DNA from: a bacterium UBP12_UBA5184 | GTDB taxonomy: Bacteria; Vulcanimicrobiota; Vulcanimicrobiia; Vulcanimicrobiales; Vulcanimicrobiaceae | DNA: 15,028 nt | Assembly (NCBI GenBank): GCA_002413145.1 | Contig: DHWK01000047.1 | Coordinates: 4,612 to 19,639, forward strand | Direction: 5' to 3' | In this document: one piece after another, positions 1 to 6,959 of the stretch | How the letters are laid out: each line of letters opens with the position of its first letter | How positions within the stretch are numbered: position 1 is the stretch's first letter | Made by a program: the position numbers and the translations under genes | The notes under the pieces: generated by a model | Told to the model about the DNA's origin: nothing | Database searches by the model: none | Seen by the model: the letters and a program-made list of their open reading frames with translations, nothing else

Positions 1-476
1 CTGTTGATGCCCGCCTGCGCTTGCGCGATCTGGCCCGTGCTCTCGAGATCCTGCGCGCGCTGGGTCTCACGCGTGAGGGTCACGTTCGCCTCGGCGGCCT
101 GCGCTTGAGCCGCGGCGACCCGGACGTTCGCCTGCGCTTGGGCCAAGCGTTCCTGCTCGTCGCGATCGTCGAGTTGAATCAAGAGTTGAGCGCGGCGCAC
201 CGGCTGATTGGTATCGACCAGAATCCCACTCACGCGCTCGGCAATCTTGCTGGTTACGTCGACTTGGTCGGCGTCGATCTGTGCGTCGTCGGTCGTCTGA
301 TGCGTGTTCGCGTACGCCAGGTAGCGGATCACGAAGAAGAGGACGATCAACGCCACGACCACGCCCGCGACGATGAACAAGTTACGGCGCTGCGGCGAGA
401 CCGGGTGCTCGACGGCCGCGTCGCGGCCGTCGGGCGCGACCAGCGGTGGTGTGATCGGGGGACGCGTGGTAGCCAT
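1..476 (-). CDS. HlyD/EmrA-type membrane fusion protein, N-terminal part
   Basis: Periplasmic adaptor of a multidrug efflux or secretion system: such proteins sit in the inner membrane and link an MFS or ABC pump to an outer-membrane channel. Only the first 158 codons are present; the gene continues past the left edge. Residues 1-31 are a proline-rich cytoplasmic tail, about 32-54 form one membrane segment, and TTDDAQIDAD at 61-70 begins the biotinyl-lipoyl-like domain typical of EmrA/HlyD adaptors (next: VSGILVDTNQPVRRAQLL). From about residue 107 an Ala/Gln/Glu-rich stretch looks like the coiled-coil hairpin. The ATG follows the TetR stop by one base, and GGAGCG inside the end of that gene may be its ribosome site, so translation is probably coupled. 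An EmrB-like MFS pump would be expected further left but is not visible. Family call is firm; the cargo is unknown. Confidence 0.9.
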   Translation of the reverse strand, partial: MATTRPPITPPLVAPDGRDAAVEHPVSPQRRNLFIVAGVVVALIVLFFVIRYLAYANTHQTTDDAQIDADQVDVTSKIAERVSGILVDTNQPVRRAQLLIQLDDRDEQERLAQAQANVRVAAAQAQAAEANVTLTRETQRAQDLESTGQIAQAQAGIN

Positions 477-477
477 G

Positions 478-1086
478 TTAGTTGACTCGCGCTCCGTTTA
501 AGAAAAGTTCGACGATCGTCCGCGCTGCGCGCTCGACCGGCATCTCCGAGTCGGCCCAAAGTTTACGCGCCATAACGTACGCAAAAAAGAGTGAGAGAAA
601 GAGCCGCGCCAGCGTGTCGGCGTCACCCCGCAACACGCCTGCCTCGATCTTCGCTCGCAAGTAATCGGCGAGCCTAAGCCGGGCGGCGAGCGGCGTGCGC
701 CAAGCGCAGGTCGAGCCTGCCGGATTGCTGACCTCTTCGGCCATCGTTACCTTGATCAAGTCTTCGCGCTCGCGCATCGCAGCGACGACCGTCAGTCCGA
801 TGCGTAGCAGCTGCTCGTCGATGGTGGGCAACGTCCTAACTTCCTCGAGCAACGCGGGCAGCACCGCCTCACCGCTGTAGTGCTCGAGCATCGCGAGCAA
901 GAGCTGCCCTTTGGTCCCGAAGTGACGAAAGACCGTCGCCTCGTTGACGCCGGCGCGGTCGGCGACTTCGCGCGTCGTCGTCCCGCGCGTCCCCTTCTCG
1001 GCGTAGAGTTCGCGGGCGGCTGCGAGGATGCGCAGGCGCGTCTGATCGACGCCCGGCTTCGCGCTCGCTTCGTCGGTCCTGAGCAC
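478..1086 (-). CDS. TetR/AcrR-family transcriptional repressor
   Basis: DNA-binding one-component regulator, very likely controlling its own operon and the efflux adaptor immediately downstream. The N-terminal domain shows the classic TetR helix-turn-helix: RILAAARELYAEKG, then TTREVADRAGVNEATVFRHF at about residues 37-56 of the 202-aa form. The C-terminal part is a helical, variable ligand-binding and dimer domain, as usual for the family. Start choice: the longest frame begins at a GTG at 1110 (210 aa) with no ribosome site. A second GTG at 1086 has GGGAG seven bases upstream (1094-1098), so I prefer 1086. The stop lies one base before the adaptor start. TetR next to an EmrA-like gene is a familiar arrangement for substrate-induced efflux. 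The ligand cannot be predicted. Confidence 0.9.
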   Translation of the reverse strand: MLRTDEASAKPGVDQTRLRILAAARELYAEKGTRGTTTREVADRAGVNEATVFRHFGTKGQLLLAMLEHYSGEAVLPALLEEVRTLPTIDEQLLRIGLTVVAAMREREDLIKVTMAEEVSNPAGSTCAWRTPLAARLRLADYLRAKIEAGVLRGDADTLARLFLSLFFAYVMARKLWADSEMPVERAARTIVELFLNGARVN

Positions 1087-1174
1087 CCCTACGCTCCCGT
1101 CGAGCGGCACGCGGCGTGCGGCGCCGATTCGTCGAAAGCATCCCCTGCAAAGGGAAAGTTCGGCAACCGCACGC

Positions 1175-1510
1175 TCATACCGGCATCGATCCCATCAGCG
1201 CGAACATCTTGTCGAGGCCGGTCACGCGCAAGGTCTGCAGAACGGTCTTCCGCCCTCCAGCCAAACTCACGCTTCCACCGAGCTCTCGGACGCTGCGGAG
1301 CACCCGGATCAATGCTTTGATGACCGCCGGATCGAGCGTCCCGAGTTGGGCAAGATCGATACGGACGTCGCGCGCGCCGTCGCCGGCTGCGGCGGAGACG
1401 TCGGCTTCGAGGGCGGCGAGGCGCTCGGCGTCGACGGCCGGTCCCAGCGAAAACGAGGCGGAGAGCTCCGAATGACCCACGAGATTCTCCATGTAGGTGT
1501 GTGCTTGCAT
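1175..1510 (-). CDS. STAS-domain protein, anti-sigma-factor-antagonist-like
   Basis: Small single-domain cytoplasmic protein (111 aa) with a SpoIIAA-like STAS fold: a hydrophobic beta strand VRIDLAQLGTLD, a helix IKALIRVLRSVRELGG, a strand SVSLAGG, and a C-terminal TVLQTLRVTGLDKMFALMGS helix that matches the usual L...G.......F ending. In SpoIIAA-type antagonists the helix starts with D-S-S-G, where a serine is phosphorylated by the anti-sigma kinase. Here residues 60-64 read D-P-A-V-I, so the usual phosphoacceptor is missing. It may act without phospho-switching or be a non-canonical STAS module. The start is uncertain: ATG at 1510, ATG at 1492 or TTG at 1543. No anti-sigma kinase or sigma factor lies nearby. 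It sits 64-88 bases upstream of tetR on the same strand and may share its transcript. Confidence 0.75.
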   Translation of the reverse strand: MQAHTYMENLVGHSELSASFSLGPAVDAERLAALEADVSAAAGDGARDVRIDLAQLGTLDPAVIKALIRVLRSVRELGGSVSLAGGRKTVLQTLRVTGLDKMFALMGSMPV

Positions 1511-1514
1511 GCCT

Positions 1515-1543
1515 ATCGTAGCATCACGCAAGTTAGAATGCAA
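1515..1543 (-). promoter_or_regulatory. Sigma70-like promoter for the STAS-tetR-adaptor operon
   Basis: On the minus strand TTGCAT (1538-1543) and TACGAT (1515-1520) are separated by exactly 17 bases, a good housekeeping -35/-10 pair. Transcription would start around 1508, essentially at the ATG at 1510. The mRNA would then be leaderless, or translation would use the ATG at 1492. Predicted from sequence alone. Confidence 0.4.
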
Positions 1544-1551
1544 GTACCCAC

Positions 1552-2358
1552 ATGCTTAACGAAACTAACGTGAAGCCCGACGCAGCCGGCCTCGCCGCCT
1601 CAGCGGCCCGACTCGGCCTATCGACGGCATCGATCGTCCTGCGCCGTCTCGCCGGCCCGGGCCCGGGCTACGAAGTCGTAGTGGATCCGACGGCCGCCTT
1701 CCCCGCCGCCTCGATGATCAAGGTGCCGATCGCCGCCGCCCTCACTCGCCTGTGGCAAGAGGGGCTCTTCAGCCCGGAAGAGCGCATCCCAATCGCTCCT
1801 TCCAGCATGACGCCCAACGACGGCGCCTCGCCCCTGATCCCCGGCTACCGGGCGCGCCTCGAAGAACTCGGCTGGCTCATGCTGACCCGCTCCGACAACG
1901 TCGCGACCAACACGCTCATCGACGTCATCGGGCGGGACCGAGCGACGGCGTTCGCGCGCGGCTGGGGCCTCAAGAACACGGCGATCCGCCGCAAGCTCTC
2001 CGGCGCTTTACCGCTGATCGACGATCCCGAAGCGCAGGGCCGCAACACGCACCCGGCCGGCGATGCGGCGCTTCTCTTCGCCCGGATCGCCGAGGGCGCA
2101 ATCCCCGGTTCCGACTGGCTGCGCGACGCGCTCGCAGCCCAAGAGTGGAACACAAAGTTAAACGGCGGGCTCGATGCGGGCGACCGCTTCGCCCACAAAA
2201 CCGGCGACACCGACGAGGTCTCGCACGACGGCGGCATCCTCGAACTCCCGAGCGGTGCGCGCTTCATCATCGTCGTCTACACGGCGCTCCCCTCATCCCC
2301 CGAAAACGACGCTCGCTTCGGGCGGTTCATGCGCGCTTTACGACCGCAGCTCTACTAG
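1552..2358 (+). CDS. Class A beta-lactamase-fold serine hydrolase, no signal peptide
   Basis: Serine hydrolase of the beta-lactamase/DD-peptidase fold (beta-lactamase2-like, 268 aa). The three active-site motifs are present in order: S54-M-I-K57 (SxxK, nucleophile and general base), S114-D-N116 (SDN), and K216-T-G218 (KTG). The omega-loop Glu166 of true class A beta-lactamases has no counterpart: residues 145-156 hold no glutamate, and the loop instead ends in E-A-Q-G-R-N-T-H-P (160-168), as in many environmental beta-lactamase-related hydrolases. Fast deacylation of penicillins is therefore doubtful, and a peptidase or esterase activity is equally possible. No signal peptide or membrane segment is visible, which is odd for a cell-wall enzyme. 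No ribosome site precedes the ATG. A TAGAAT box at 1534-1539 suggests a nearly leaderless message. It is divergent from the STAS gene, 41 bases apart. Confidence 0.88.
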   Translation: MLNETNVKPDAAGLAASAARLGLSTASIVLRRLAGPGPGYEVVVDPTAAFPAASMIKVPIAAALTRLWQEGLFSPEERIPIAPSSMTPNDGASPLIPGYRARLEELGWLMLTRSDNVATNTLIDVIGRDRATAFARGWGLKNTAIRRKLSGALPLIDDPEAQGRNTHPAGDAALLFARIAEGAIPGSDWLRDALAAQEWNTKLNGGLDAGDRFAHKTGDTDEVSHDGGILELPSGARFIIVVYTALPSSPENDARFGRFMRALRPQLY

Positions 2359-2400
2359 GCTGCCGCGCGGGATATGCGCCTCCACGGCGGGCTCTTTTTT
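2359..2400 (+). terminator. Possible intrinsic terminator after the serine hydrolase
   Basis: Directly after the stop codon GCTGCCG (2359-2365) can pair with CGGCGGGC (2385-2392) with one bulged base and one G-U pair. A run of six T (2395-2400) follows closely. The 19-base loop is long, so the call is moderate. Confidence 0.45.
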
Positions 2401-2452
2401 CCCAACAAGTTCCTTTTTCCCGAACGTCGAACGCGCGTTGGAGGAGGTTATC

Positions 2453-2968
2453 ATGCGACTTTTGCGTTTTGTGGCGGTGCTGTGTGCCCTGGCGATCGGC
2501 GGTAGCATCGGATCGGCGACGGCTGCGCCCACGCCGGTACCCGGCGGCGCGAACCAGGTGGCCGGCGTCAGCGGCAACCTCTCGCAGGTGTTGTTCAACG
2601 GTACGCTGCGCATCCGCGGAATGTCATTCAAGAACGCCGTCACAAGCGACAACATGCATCCGAATGCCGCCGGCGAGCGGGCTCTCGTCTTGCGGATGAT
2701 CGTGAGCAATGGTGCGCATCACGAGGACCACGGCTACTTCGATGCGACGCTCGCCGACGCTAACGGGATCACCGTAACGGGCCGCCCGCTGGACGACGGC
2801 TGGAGCCTCCAGCCGGGGTCGGCGGGACGTGCCTCGATCGGTTTTTCCATCCCCGCCGACTTCGTTCCGAAGCGCATGGTCTTGATCGAAGCAGCGCACC
2901 TCAGGGCGCGCGCCTTCCGAATCTCGTTACGACCGAGCGATCTGCCCGCTGTCACGGCGGCCCCGTAG
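2453..2968 (+). CDS. Secreted protein of unknown function
   Basis: I do not recognise this 171-aa protein. Residues 1-25 form a clear Sec signal peptide (MRLLRF, hydrophobic core, cleavage near SATAA/PTP). The mature part, about 146 residues, is rich in beta-strand-like segments: LFNGTLRIRGMSFKN, ALVLRMIVSNGAHHEDHGYF, ASIGFSIPADFVPKRMVLIE, ending in a short tail. The pattern (a structured core with a strand mentioning loss or gain of binding partners at its N-terminal side, and a PADFVPKRMVL-type late strand) resembles small extracytoplasmic immunoglobulin-like domains such as DUF4352, but this is a shape impression only. The start is well supported: GGAGGAGG lies five bases upstream of the ATG, the strongest ribosome site in the window. 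It stands alone between two terminators, suggesting its own transcript. No cysteine occurs in the mature part, and no lipobox is present. Confidence 0.8.
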   Translation: MRLLRFVAVLCALAIGGSIGSATAAPTPVPGGANQVAGVSGNLSQVLFNGTLRIRGMSFKNAVTSDNMHPNAAGERALVLRMIVSNGAHHEDHGYFDATLADANGITVTGRPLDDGWSLQPGSAGRASIGFSIPADFVPKRMVLIEAAHLRARAFRISLRPSDLPAVTAAP

Positions 2969-3165
2969 CGAGGGGGCACTAAACTTGCGCTCGCTGCGGG
3001 ACCGTTTGTCGCCGCGAACATGACGCTTCGAACGATCGGTGCACCGCGCCGACGCCATTGAATTCAGTAGTACGTGACCTCGAGTACCGGAGCGGAATAC
3101 TGCGTTAGGCAAGATCGCGCAGGCTCGATATCCTCCGGCGCCAGTTAGATTGCAAGGGAAACCCC

Positions 3166-3197
3166 CCCTCGCCCGAGCGCCCGGCGAGGGTTTTTTT
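3166..3197 (+). terminator. Strong intrinsic terminator
   Basis: CCCTCGCC (3166-3173) pairs perfectly with GGCGAGGG (3183-3190) around a nine-base loop and is followed at once by seven T (3191-3197). It would end the transcript of the secreted protein about 200 bases downstream of its stop. It also insulates Liv system 1, or acts as an attenuator if transcription of system 1 starts upstream of it. Confidence 0.85.
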
Positions 3198-3205
3198 AGG
3201 AACGC

Positions 3206-3334
3206 GGGCGCCGGAGCGCGCGCCCATGCCGCTCCAACGGCCGGTGTCTTGCCGGAAGCTGGACGGCCCTCGAGCACATCCCCCGCGGCAGCCTAGGCAG
3301 GCTTGTGGAGGGGCGCTCTTAGAACCACCCAAGC
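3206..3334 (+). other. Hairpin-rich leader upstream of the Liv 1 binding protein
   Basis: After the terminator GGGCGC (3206-3211) pairs with GCGCCC (3220-3225). Further on GCTTG+TGG (3301-3308) pairs with CCA+CAAGC (3325-3334) with a two-base bulge. GGCC/GGCC and CCGG/CCGG words lie between them. This could be a structured 5' leader, but high GC makes chance pairing common. No promoter was recognised. Confidence 0.25.
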
Positions 3335-3377
3335 TCGCTAGAGAGAGTAATCTGGAGACTTTTTTGGAGGTTGTAGC

Positions 3378-4506
3378 GTGCGTTTGAAGTCGGTGTTGTG
3401 TGCCGTTCTGCTTTTGAGTTTCGGCTCGAGCGTCGCGCGGGGTGCGGGCAGGCCGATGGCCGGAAAGACCGTCAAGGTCGGCGTCGTCGCCGACGTGACG
3501 GGTTCAGCTGGTGCGTACGGGACGTCCCAGAAGAACGCGTATGAGTTGGCCGCCGACGATCTGCGGGCCGGGCACATCGATGCGGGCGGCGCGACGCTGA
3601 CCTTCGAGGTTCAAGATGCGGCGTCCGATGCGGCGCAGGTCGTCAATTTGGTCCAGAAGTTCACGACCGACGGGTCGGCGATGATGATCGGGCCGACGCT
3701 CTCGAGCGAAGCGAAGAAAGCCGACCCGATTGCGGTCAAAGCCAACCTGACGGTTTTGGCGACGTCGAACACGGCGAACGGGATCACCGAGATGGGCTCG
3801 TGCGTTTACCGCAACTCGCTCTCCGAAGGCCAAGTCGTGCCCCAGATGCTCGTCAAGATGGAGAAGGCGTGGAAGGTCAAGACCGCCGCGATCATCTATG
3901 GCGACGACGACCAGTTCACGAAGACCGACTATGAGATCTTCAACGCTTCGCTCCAAAGAAGACAAGATCGAGGTTCTGAACACCGAGACGTTCCATAAGG
4001 GCGACGCCGACTTCAAGGCGCAGCTGACCAAGATCATGGAGAAAAAGCCCGACCTGCTGGTGATCGGCGCGCTCGTCGAAGAAGGCGTCAAGATCGCGAC
4101 GCAGGCGAAGCAACTCGGTTACAAGGGTCACCTCACCGGCGGCAACGGCCTCAACTCGCCGAAGTTCATCGAGCTCGCCGGCCCGGCCGGTGACGGCGTC
4201 ATCGTCGGCGCGGCGTATTACCTCCACGACACGCGGGGCGGCAATCCGGCTTTCGTCGAGCGCTACAAGAAGAAGTTCGGAAAAGAGCCCGACCAATTCG
4301 CAGCGCAAGCGTACGCCGCCGCCCAGATTATTGCCGCCGCGATCAAGGGCGGCGCGACGACTTCGGCGCACTTCTGCAGTTTTTTCGGGAACATGAAACC
4401 GCTCATGACCGTGCTTGGTCCGGTCTCGTTCGCAACGTCGCGCGACGTGAGAGCCGGCAGCGCCATCCTCGAAGTCTCCAAGGGCGCCTTCGTCCCGTTT
4501 AAGTAG
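3378..4506 (+). pseudogene. LivJ/LivK-like periplasmic binding protein, frameshifted
   Basis: Solute receptor of Liv system 1. The reading frame is split: an N-terminal piece (3378-3998) ends in an unrelated tail after about residue 192, and the C-terminal half continues in the +1 frame to 4506 (its open frame can be followed back to an ATG at 3898). Removing one C at 3953/3954 joins IFNASL to KEDKIEVLNTETFHKGD and restores a 375-aa protein of normal length for the family. Residues 1-23 are a signal peptide; KVGVVADVTGSAGAYG is the typical first strand and ligand loop; GPTLSSEAKKADPIA, the late QFAAQAYAAAQIIAAAI helix and C-terminal KGAFVPFK all fit. The start is GTG with TGGAGG seven bases upstream. 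The C-terminal half shows no other damage, so this is either a sequencing or assembly error or a very recent mutation. LivH follows with no gap. Confidence 0.85.
3951..3955 (+). other. Frameshift point in the binding-protein gene
   Basis: The bases CTCCA here carry one C too many. Reading GCT-TCG-CTC-AAA-GAA-GAC gives uninterrupted family-like sequence, whereas the written sequence leaves the frame. There is no long homopolymer and no classical slippery heptamer or prfB-type CTT-TGA motif, so programmed frameshifting is unlikely. Confidence 0.8.
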
Positions 4507-5385
4507 TTGCTCGTCCAGCAACTCGCGAACGGCCTCTTCCTGGGAGCCGTTTACGCGCTGTTCGCGATCGGCTACACGCTGATTTTCGGCGTCCTCGACA
4601 TCCTCAACTTGGCCCACGCGGCTATCTTTATGCTGGCCGCGTTCGTCGCGCTCTCGCTGGTCGGATTCGGCTTCCCGCTGGTGCTCGCGGTCGCGCTCGC
4701 GCTCGTCTTCGCCGGACTGCTGGGCGTCTTACTCGATCGGATCGCCTTTGCGCCGCTGCGCCGGCGGAACGCGGGGACGCTCGTCCCGCTGATCTCGAGC
4801 ATCGGGGCCGCGATCGTCATGCAGGGGATCGCACGCGGCGTCTGGGGTCCCGACGAGCACCGTTTCCCATCGAACGGGCTCTCGACGGCCGAGTTCCACC
4901 TCGGTTCGCTGAGCGTCGGCGCGCTCGACCTCATAATCCTCGCCGTCGCGCTCGCGCTGATGGGCATCCTCTCGTACGTGATGCGCTCGACGGCGCTGGG
5001 ACGCAGCATTCGCGCCGTCGCCGAGGACCGCGTCGCCGCGGCGCTGCTGGGGATCGATATCGAGCGCACGATCGCGCTGACGTTCTTCATCGCTTCGGCG
5101 CTCGGCGGCGCCGCCGGCATCTTGATCGGCCTGCAATATAATAGCGTCAGCCTCGAGATGGGTGCGCGCATCGAACTCAAAGGCCTGGCGATCATCATCC
5201 TGGGCGGGATGGGCAGCGTCACCGGCGCGGTGATCGGGGCCTTCATCCTCGGCGCCGTCGAGACGCTCTCGGTCGCTTACGTTTCGTCGAGCTACCGTGA
5301 CGCGATCGCCTTCGGCGTGATGTTTCTGATCCTGGTCTTGCGGCCGGCGGGGCTGCTCGGCAAACGCGCGCTGCGCGCAGCCTAG
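4507..5385 (+). CDS. livH: Branched-chain amino acid-type ABC permease LivH, system 1
   Basis: Integral inner-membrane half of the translocation pore (292 aa). The N-terminal signature GYTLIFGVLDILNLAHAA is the LivH hallmark, followed by a series of hydrophobic helices. The LivG/F-contacting region STALGRSIRAVAEDRVAAAL and the late GLAIIILGGMGSVTGAVIGA segment match the family. The start is a TTG immediately after the TAG stop of the binding-protein gene (zero spacing) with no ribosome site at normal distance, so translation would be coupled to the upstream gene. That makes the upstream frameshift functionally relevant, although the second-frame product still ends at the same stop. LivM follows after 12 bases. 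The solute is not determinable from the permease. Confidence 0.95.
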   Translation: MLVQQLANGLFLGAVYALFAIGYTLIFGVLDILNLAHAAIFMLAAFVALSLVGFGFPLVLAVALALVFAGLLGVLLDRIAFAPLRRRNAGTLVPLISSIGAAIVMQGIARGVWGPDEHRFPSNGLSTAEFHLGSLSVGALDLIILAVALALMGILSYVMRSTALGRSIRAVAEDRVAAALLGIDIERTIALTFFIASALGGAAGILIGLQYNSVSLEMGARIELKGLAIIILGGMGSVTGAVIGAFILGAVETLSVAYVSSSYRDAIAFGVMFLILVLRPAGLLGKRALRAA

Positions 5386-5397
5386 CCGGCGCGAGCG

Positions 5398-6222
5398 ATG
5401 CTCGAGTTTTTGGCGCACCACTCGAAGCTCATCGATCAAATCGGGATCAACGCACTGCTGGCGCTCTCGCTCTCGATCTCGCTGCGGGCCGGCAGCCTCG
5501 CCCTCGCACAGGCGGCCTTCATGGGGATCGCCGCCTACGTGAGTTCGATCGGCGCGGTGCGGCTCGGCTGGAATCTTCCGCTGGCCGGGCTCGCCGGCGC
5601 GCTCGCTGCGGCGCTGGTCGCGGCGCTACTCGCACTTCCGATCGGGCGGTTGCGCGGCGTCTTCCTCGCGATCGCGACGATCGGCTTCGGCGAAATCGCC
5701 CGCATTATCGAGATCAACTGGCCGATCACCGGCGGGGCTGAAGGCTTCTCCGGGATCCCGAACGACGCGAACACGCTCTGGATCTACGGGACGCTCGCGC
5801 TGGCCGGCGCGGCCCTGGCACTCTTCGGCCGGACGAAACTTGCGCTCGCGGTCGCGGCGACGCGCGAAGATGAGAACGCGGCGCGCGGCGTCGGTATCGA
5901 CGTCGCGGCGGTTCGGATGGGGACGCTGGTCGCCGGCGCCGTCCTCGCCGGCTTTGCCGGCACGCTCTACGCGCACGCAAACTTCTTCATCACGCCCGGC
6001 GACTTCGGTTTCAGCCGGATGGAACAGGTGCTCGTCATGTGCGTCATCGGCGGCGTCACCAGTTCCCTCGGCGCCGTCGTCGGCGCCGTCCTGATGACCG
6101 CCCTACCCGAGCTCGTTCGATTTCTGCAGGATTACCGCGAGGTCTCAAGCGGCGCCATTTTGCTCGGCATCATCCTCTTCGCACCGTCGGGGATCGCCGG
6201 TTTATGGCGGCGGTTCTCGTGA
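5398..6222 (+). CDS. livM: Branched-chain amino acid-type ABC permease LivM, system 1
   Basis: Second permease half (274 aa), pairing with LivH. It shows the family segment AQAAFMGIAAYVSSIGAV (normally GHAAFMGIGAY), then RLRGVFLAIATIGFGEIARI and the downstream TGGAEGFSGIP, and the ATPase-contact loop REDENAARGVGIDVAAVRM. It is shorter than E. coli LivM because it lacks the long N-terminal extension, like many HAAT permeases. About eight hydrophobic segments are visible. The ATG lies 12 bases after the livH stop with only weak purine content upstream. The 3' end overlaps the start of livG. Confidence 0.95.
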   Translation: MLEFLAHHSKLIDQIGINALLALSLSISLRAGSLALAQAAFMGIAAYVSSIGAVRLGWNLPLAGLAGALAAALVAALLALPIGRLRGVFLAIATIGFGEIARIIEINWPITGGAEGFSGIPNDANTLWIYGTLALAGAALALFGRTKLALAVAATREDENAARGVGIDVAAVRMGTLVAGAVLAGFAGTLYAHANFFITPGDFGFSRMEQVLVMCVIGGVTSSLGAVVGAVLMTALPELVRFLQDYREVSSGAILLGIILFAPSGIAGLWRRFS

Positions 6223-6959
6223 ACGGCGCCGGGGACGGGCTCGTGCTCGATCGCGTGACGGTCAACTACGGCGGCGTCCGCGCACTCGACGCCGTCAGCC
6301 TAGAGATTCGGCCCGCGACCGTCGTCGGCTTGATCGGTCCCAACGGCGCCGGCAAAACCACTTTGATCAACGCCGTGACCGGCATCCTGCGGCCCGCCTC
6401 GGGTACCATCTCACTCGGGAAGACGCGCCTCGACCGGCTCTCACAGCATCGCGTCGCTCGCGCCGGCGTCGCGCGCACCTATCAGAACATCCGTCTTTTC
6501 GGCACGCTTAGCGTCGCCGACAACGTGCGCGCCGGCGCGTACCGACGCCGCGGGACGCTCGCCGACGACGCCGTACGCGAGTTGTTGACCCGCGCGACGG
6601 TCCAGGTCGCCGACCTGCGAGGCCAAGCGGGGACGCTTCCCTACGGCGAACAGCGGCGGCTCGAGATCGCGCGCGCGCTCGCCTCAGATCCCAAGGTATT
6701 GCTGCTCGACGAGCCCGCAGCCGGGATGAACCCCCGCGAGACCGGTGGTCTGCGCGCGCTCATTCGCGACGTCGCACGATCGGGAACCGGTGTCTTGCTC
6801 GTCGAGCACGACATGTCGCTCGTCGCGGCCGTCTGCGATCACGTCGTCGTCCTCAATTTCGGCGAGACCATCGCCCGAGGGACGCCGACCCAGGTCGCCC
6901 GCGACCCCGGCGTCATCGAAGCCTACCTGGGAACGAACGCGGCGGCGGATATGCGCTGA
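6204..6959 (+). CDS. livG: Branched-chain amino acid-type ABC ATPase LivG, system 1
   Basis: Cytoplasmic ATPase subunit (251 aa) that powers the LivHM pore with LivF. Walker A is GPNGAGKT at 45-52. The LivG-type Q-loop reads RTYQNIRLF at 91-99, the signature LPYGEQRRLEIARAL at 145-159 (the usual LSYGxQ has P for S), Walker B VLLLDE at 165-170, and the switch histidine H202 in LLVEHD. Two starts are possible: ATG 6204, overlapping livM by 19 bases, or GTG 6219, which gives a GTGA four-base overlap with the livM stop. Both keep the whole ATPase domain, and neither has a clear ribosome site. The stop overlaps the livF start (TGATG). Confidence 0.95.
   Translation: MAAVLVNGAGDGLVLDRVTVNYGGVRALDAVSLEIRPATVVGLIGPNGAGKTTLINAVTGILRPASGTISLGKTRLDRLSQHRVARAGVARTYQNIRLFGTLSVADNVRAGAYRRRGTLADDAVRELLTRATVQVADLRGQAGTLPYGEQRRLEIARALASDPKVLLLDEPAAGMNPRETGGLRALIRDVARSGTGVLLVEHDMSLVAAVCDHVVVLNFGETIARGTPTQVARDPGVIEAYLGTNAAADMR

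Larger units (their letters stand above)
2969..3377. other. Gene-free region between secreted protein and Liv system 1
   Basis: No convincing gene on either strand in these 409 bases. The first part (2969-3160) has a weak pairing AGTACC with GG-AA-TACT around 3094-3112 and nothing I can name. A strong terminator lies at 3166-3197, followed by several hairpins up to the ribosome site of the binding-protein gene. I looked for tRNA, SRP RNA and known riboswitch cores and found none. Confidence 0.6.

Noticed and set aside
3241..3320. Possible SRP (4.5S) RNA, because of CCGGAAGC and GCAGCCTAGGCAG words
   Set aside because: The conserved apical loop order (GGUCAGG...CCGGAA...GCAGC) and the flanking long stem are absent; the words occur too far apart and in the wrong context.
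2927..3332. Minus-strand open frames in the gene-free region
   Set aside because: No ribosome sites, biased composition and overlap with a strong plus-strand terminator; no family resemblance.
3951..3960. Programmed ribosomal frameshift
   Set aside because: No slippery heptamer, no in-frame stop or SD-like stimulator, and no obvious downstream pseudoknot at the shift.
3898..4506. Separate gene starting at ATG 3898
   Set aside because: The first residues are out-of-frame antisense-like sequence; only from about 3954 does it match the binding-protein family, so it is the second half of one broken gene.
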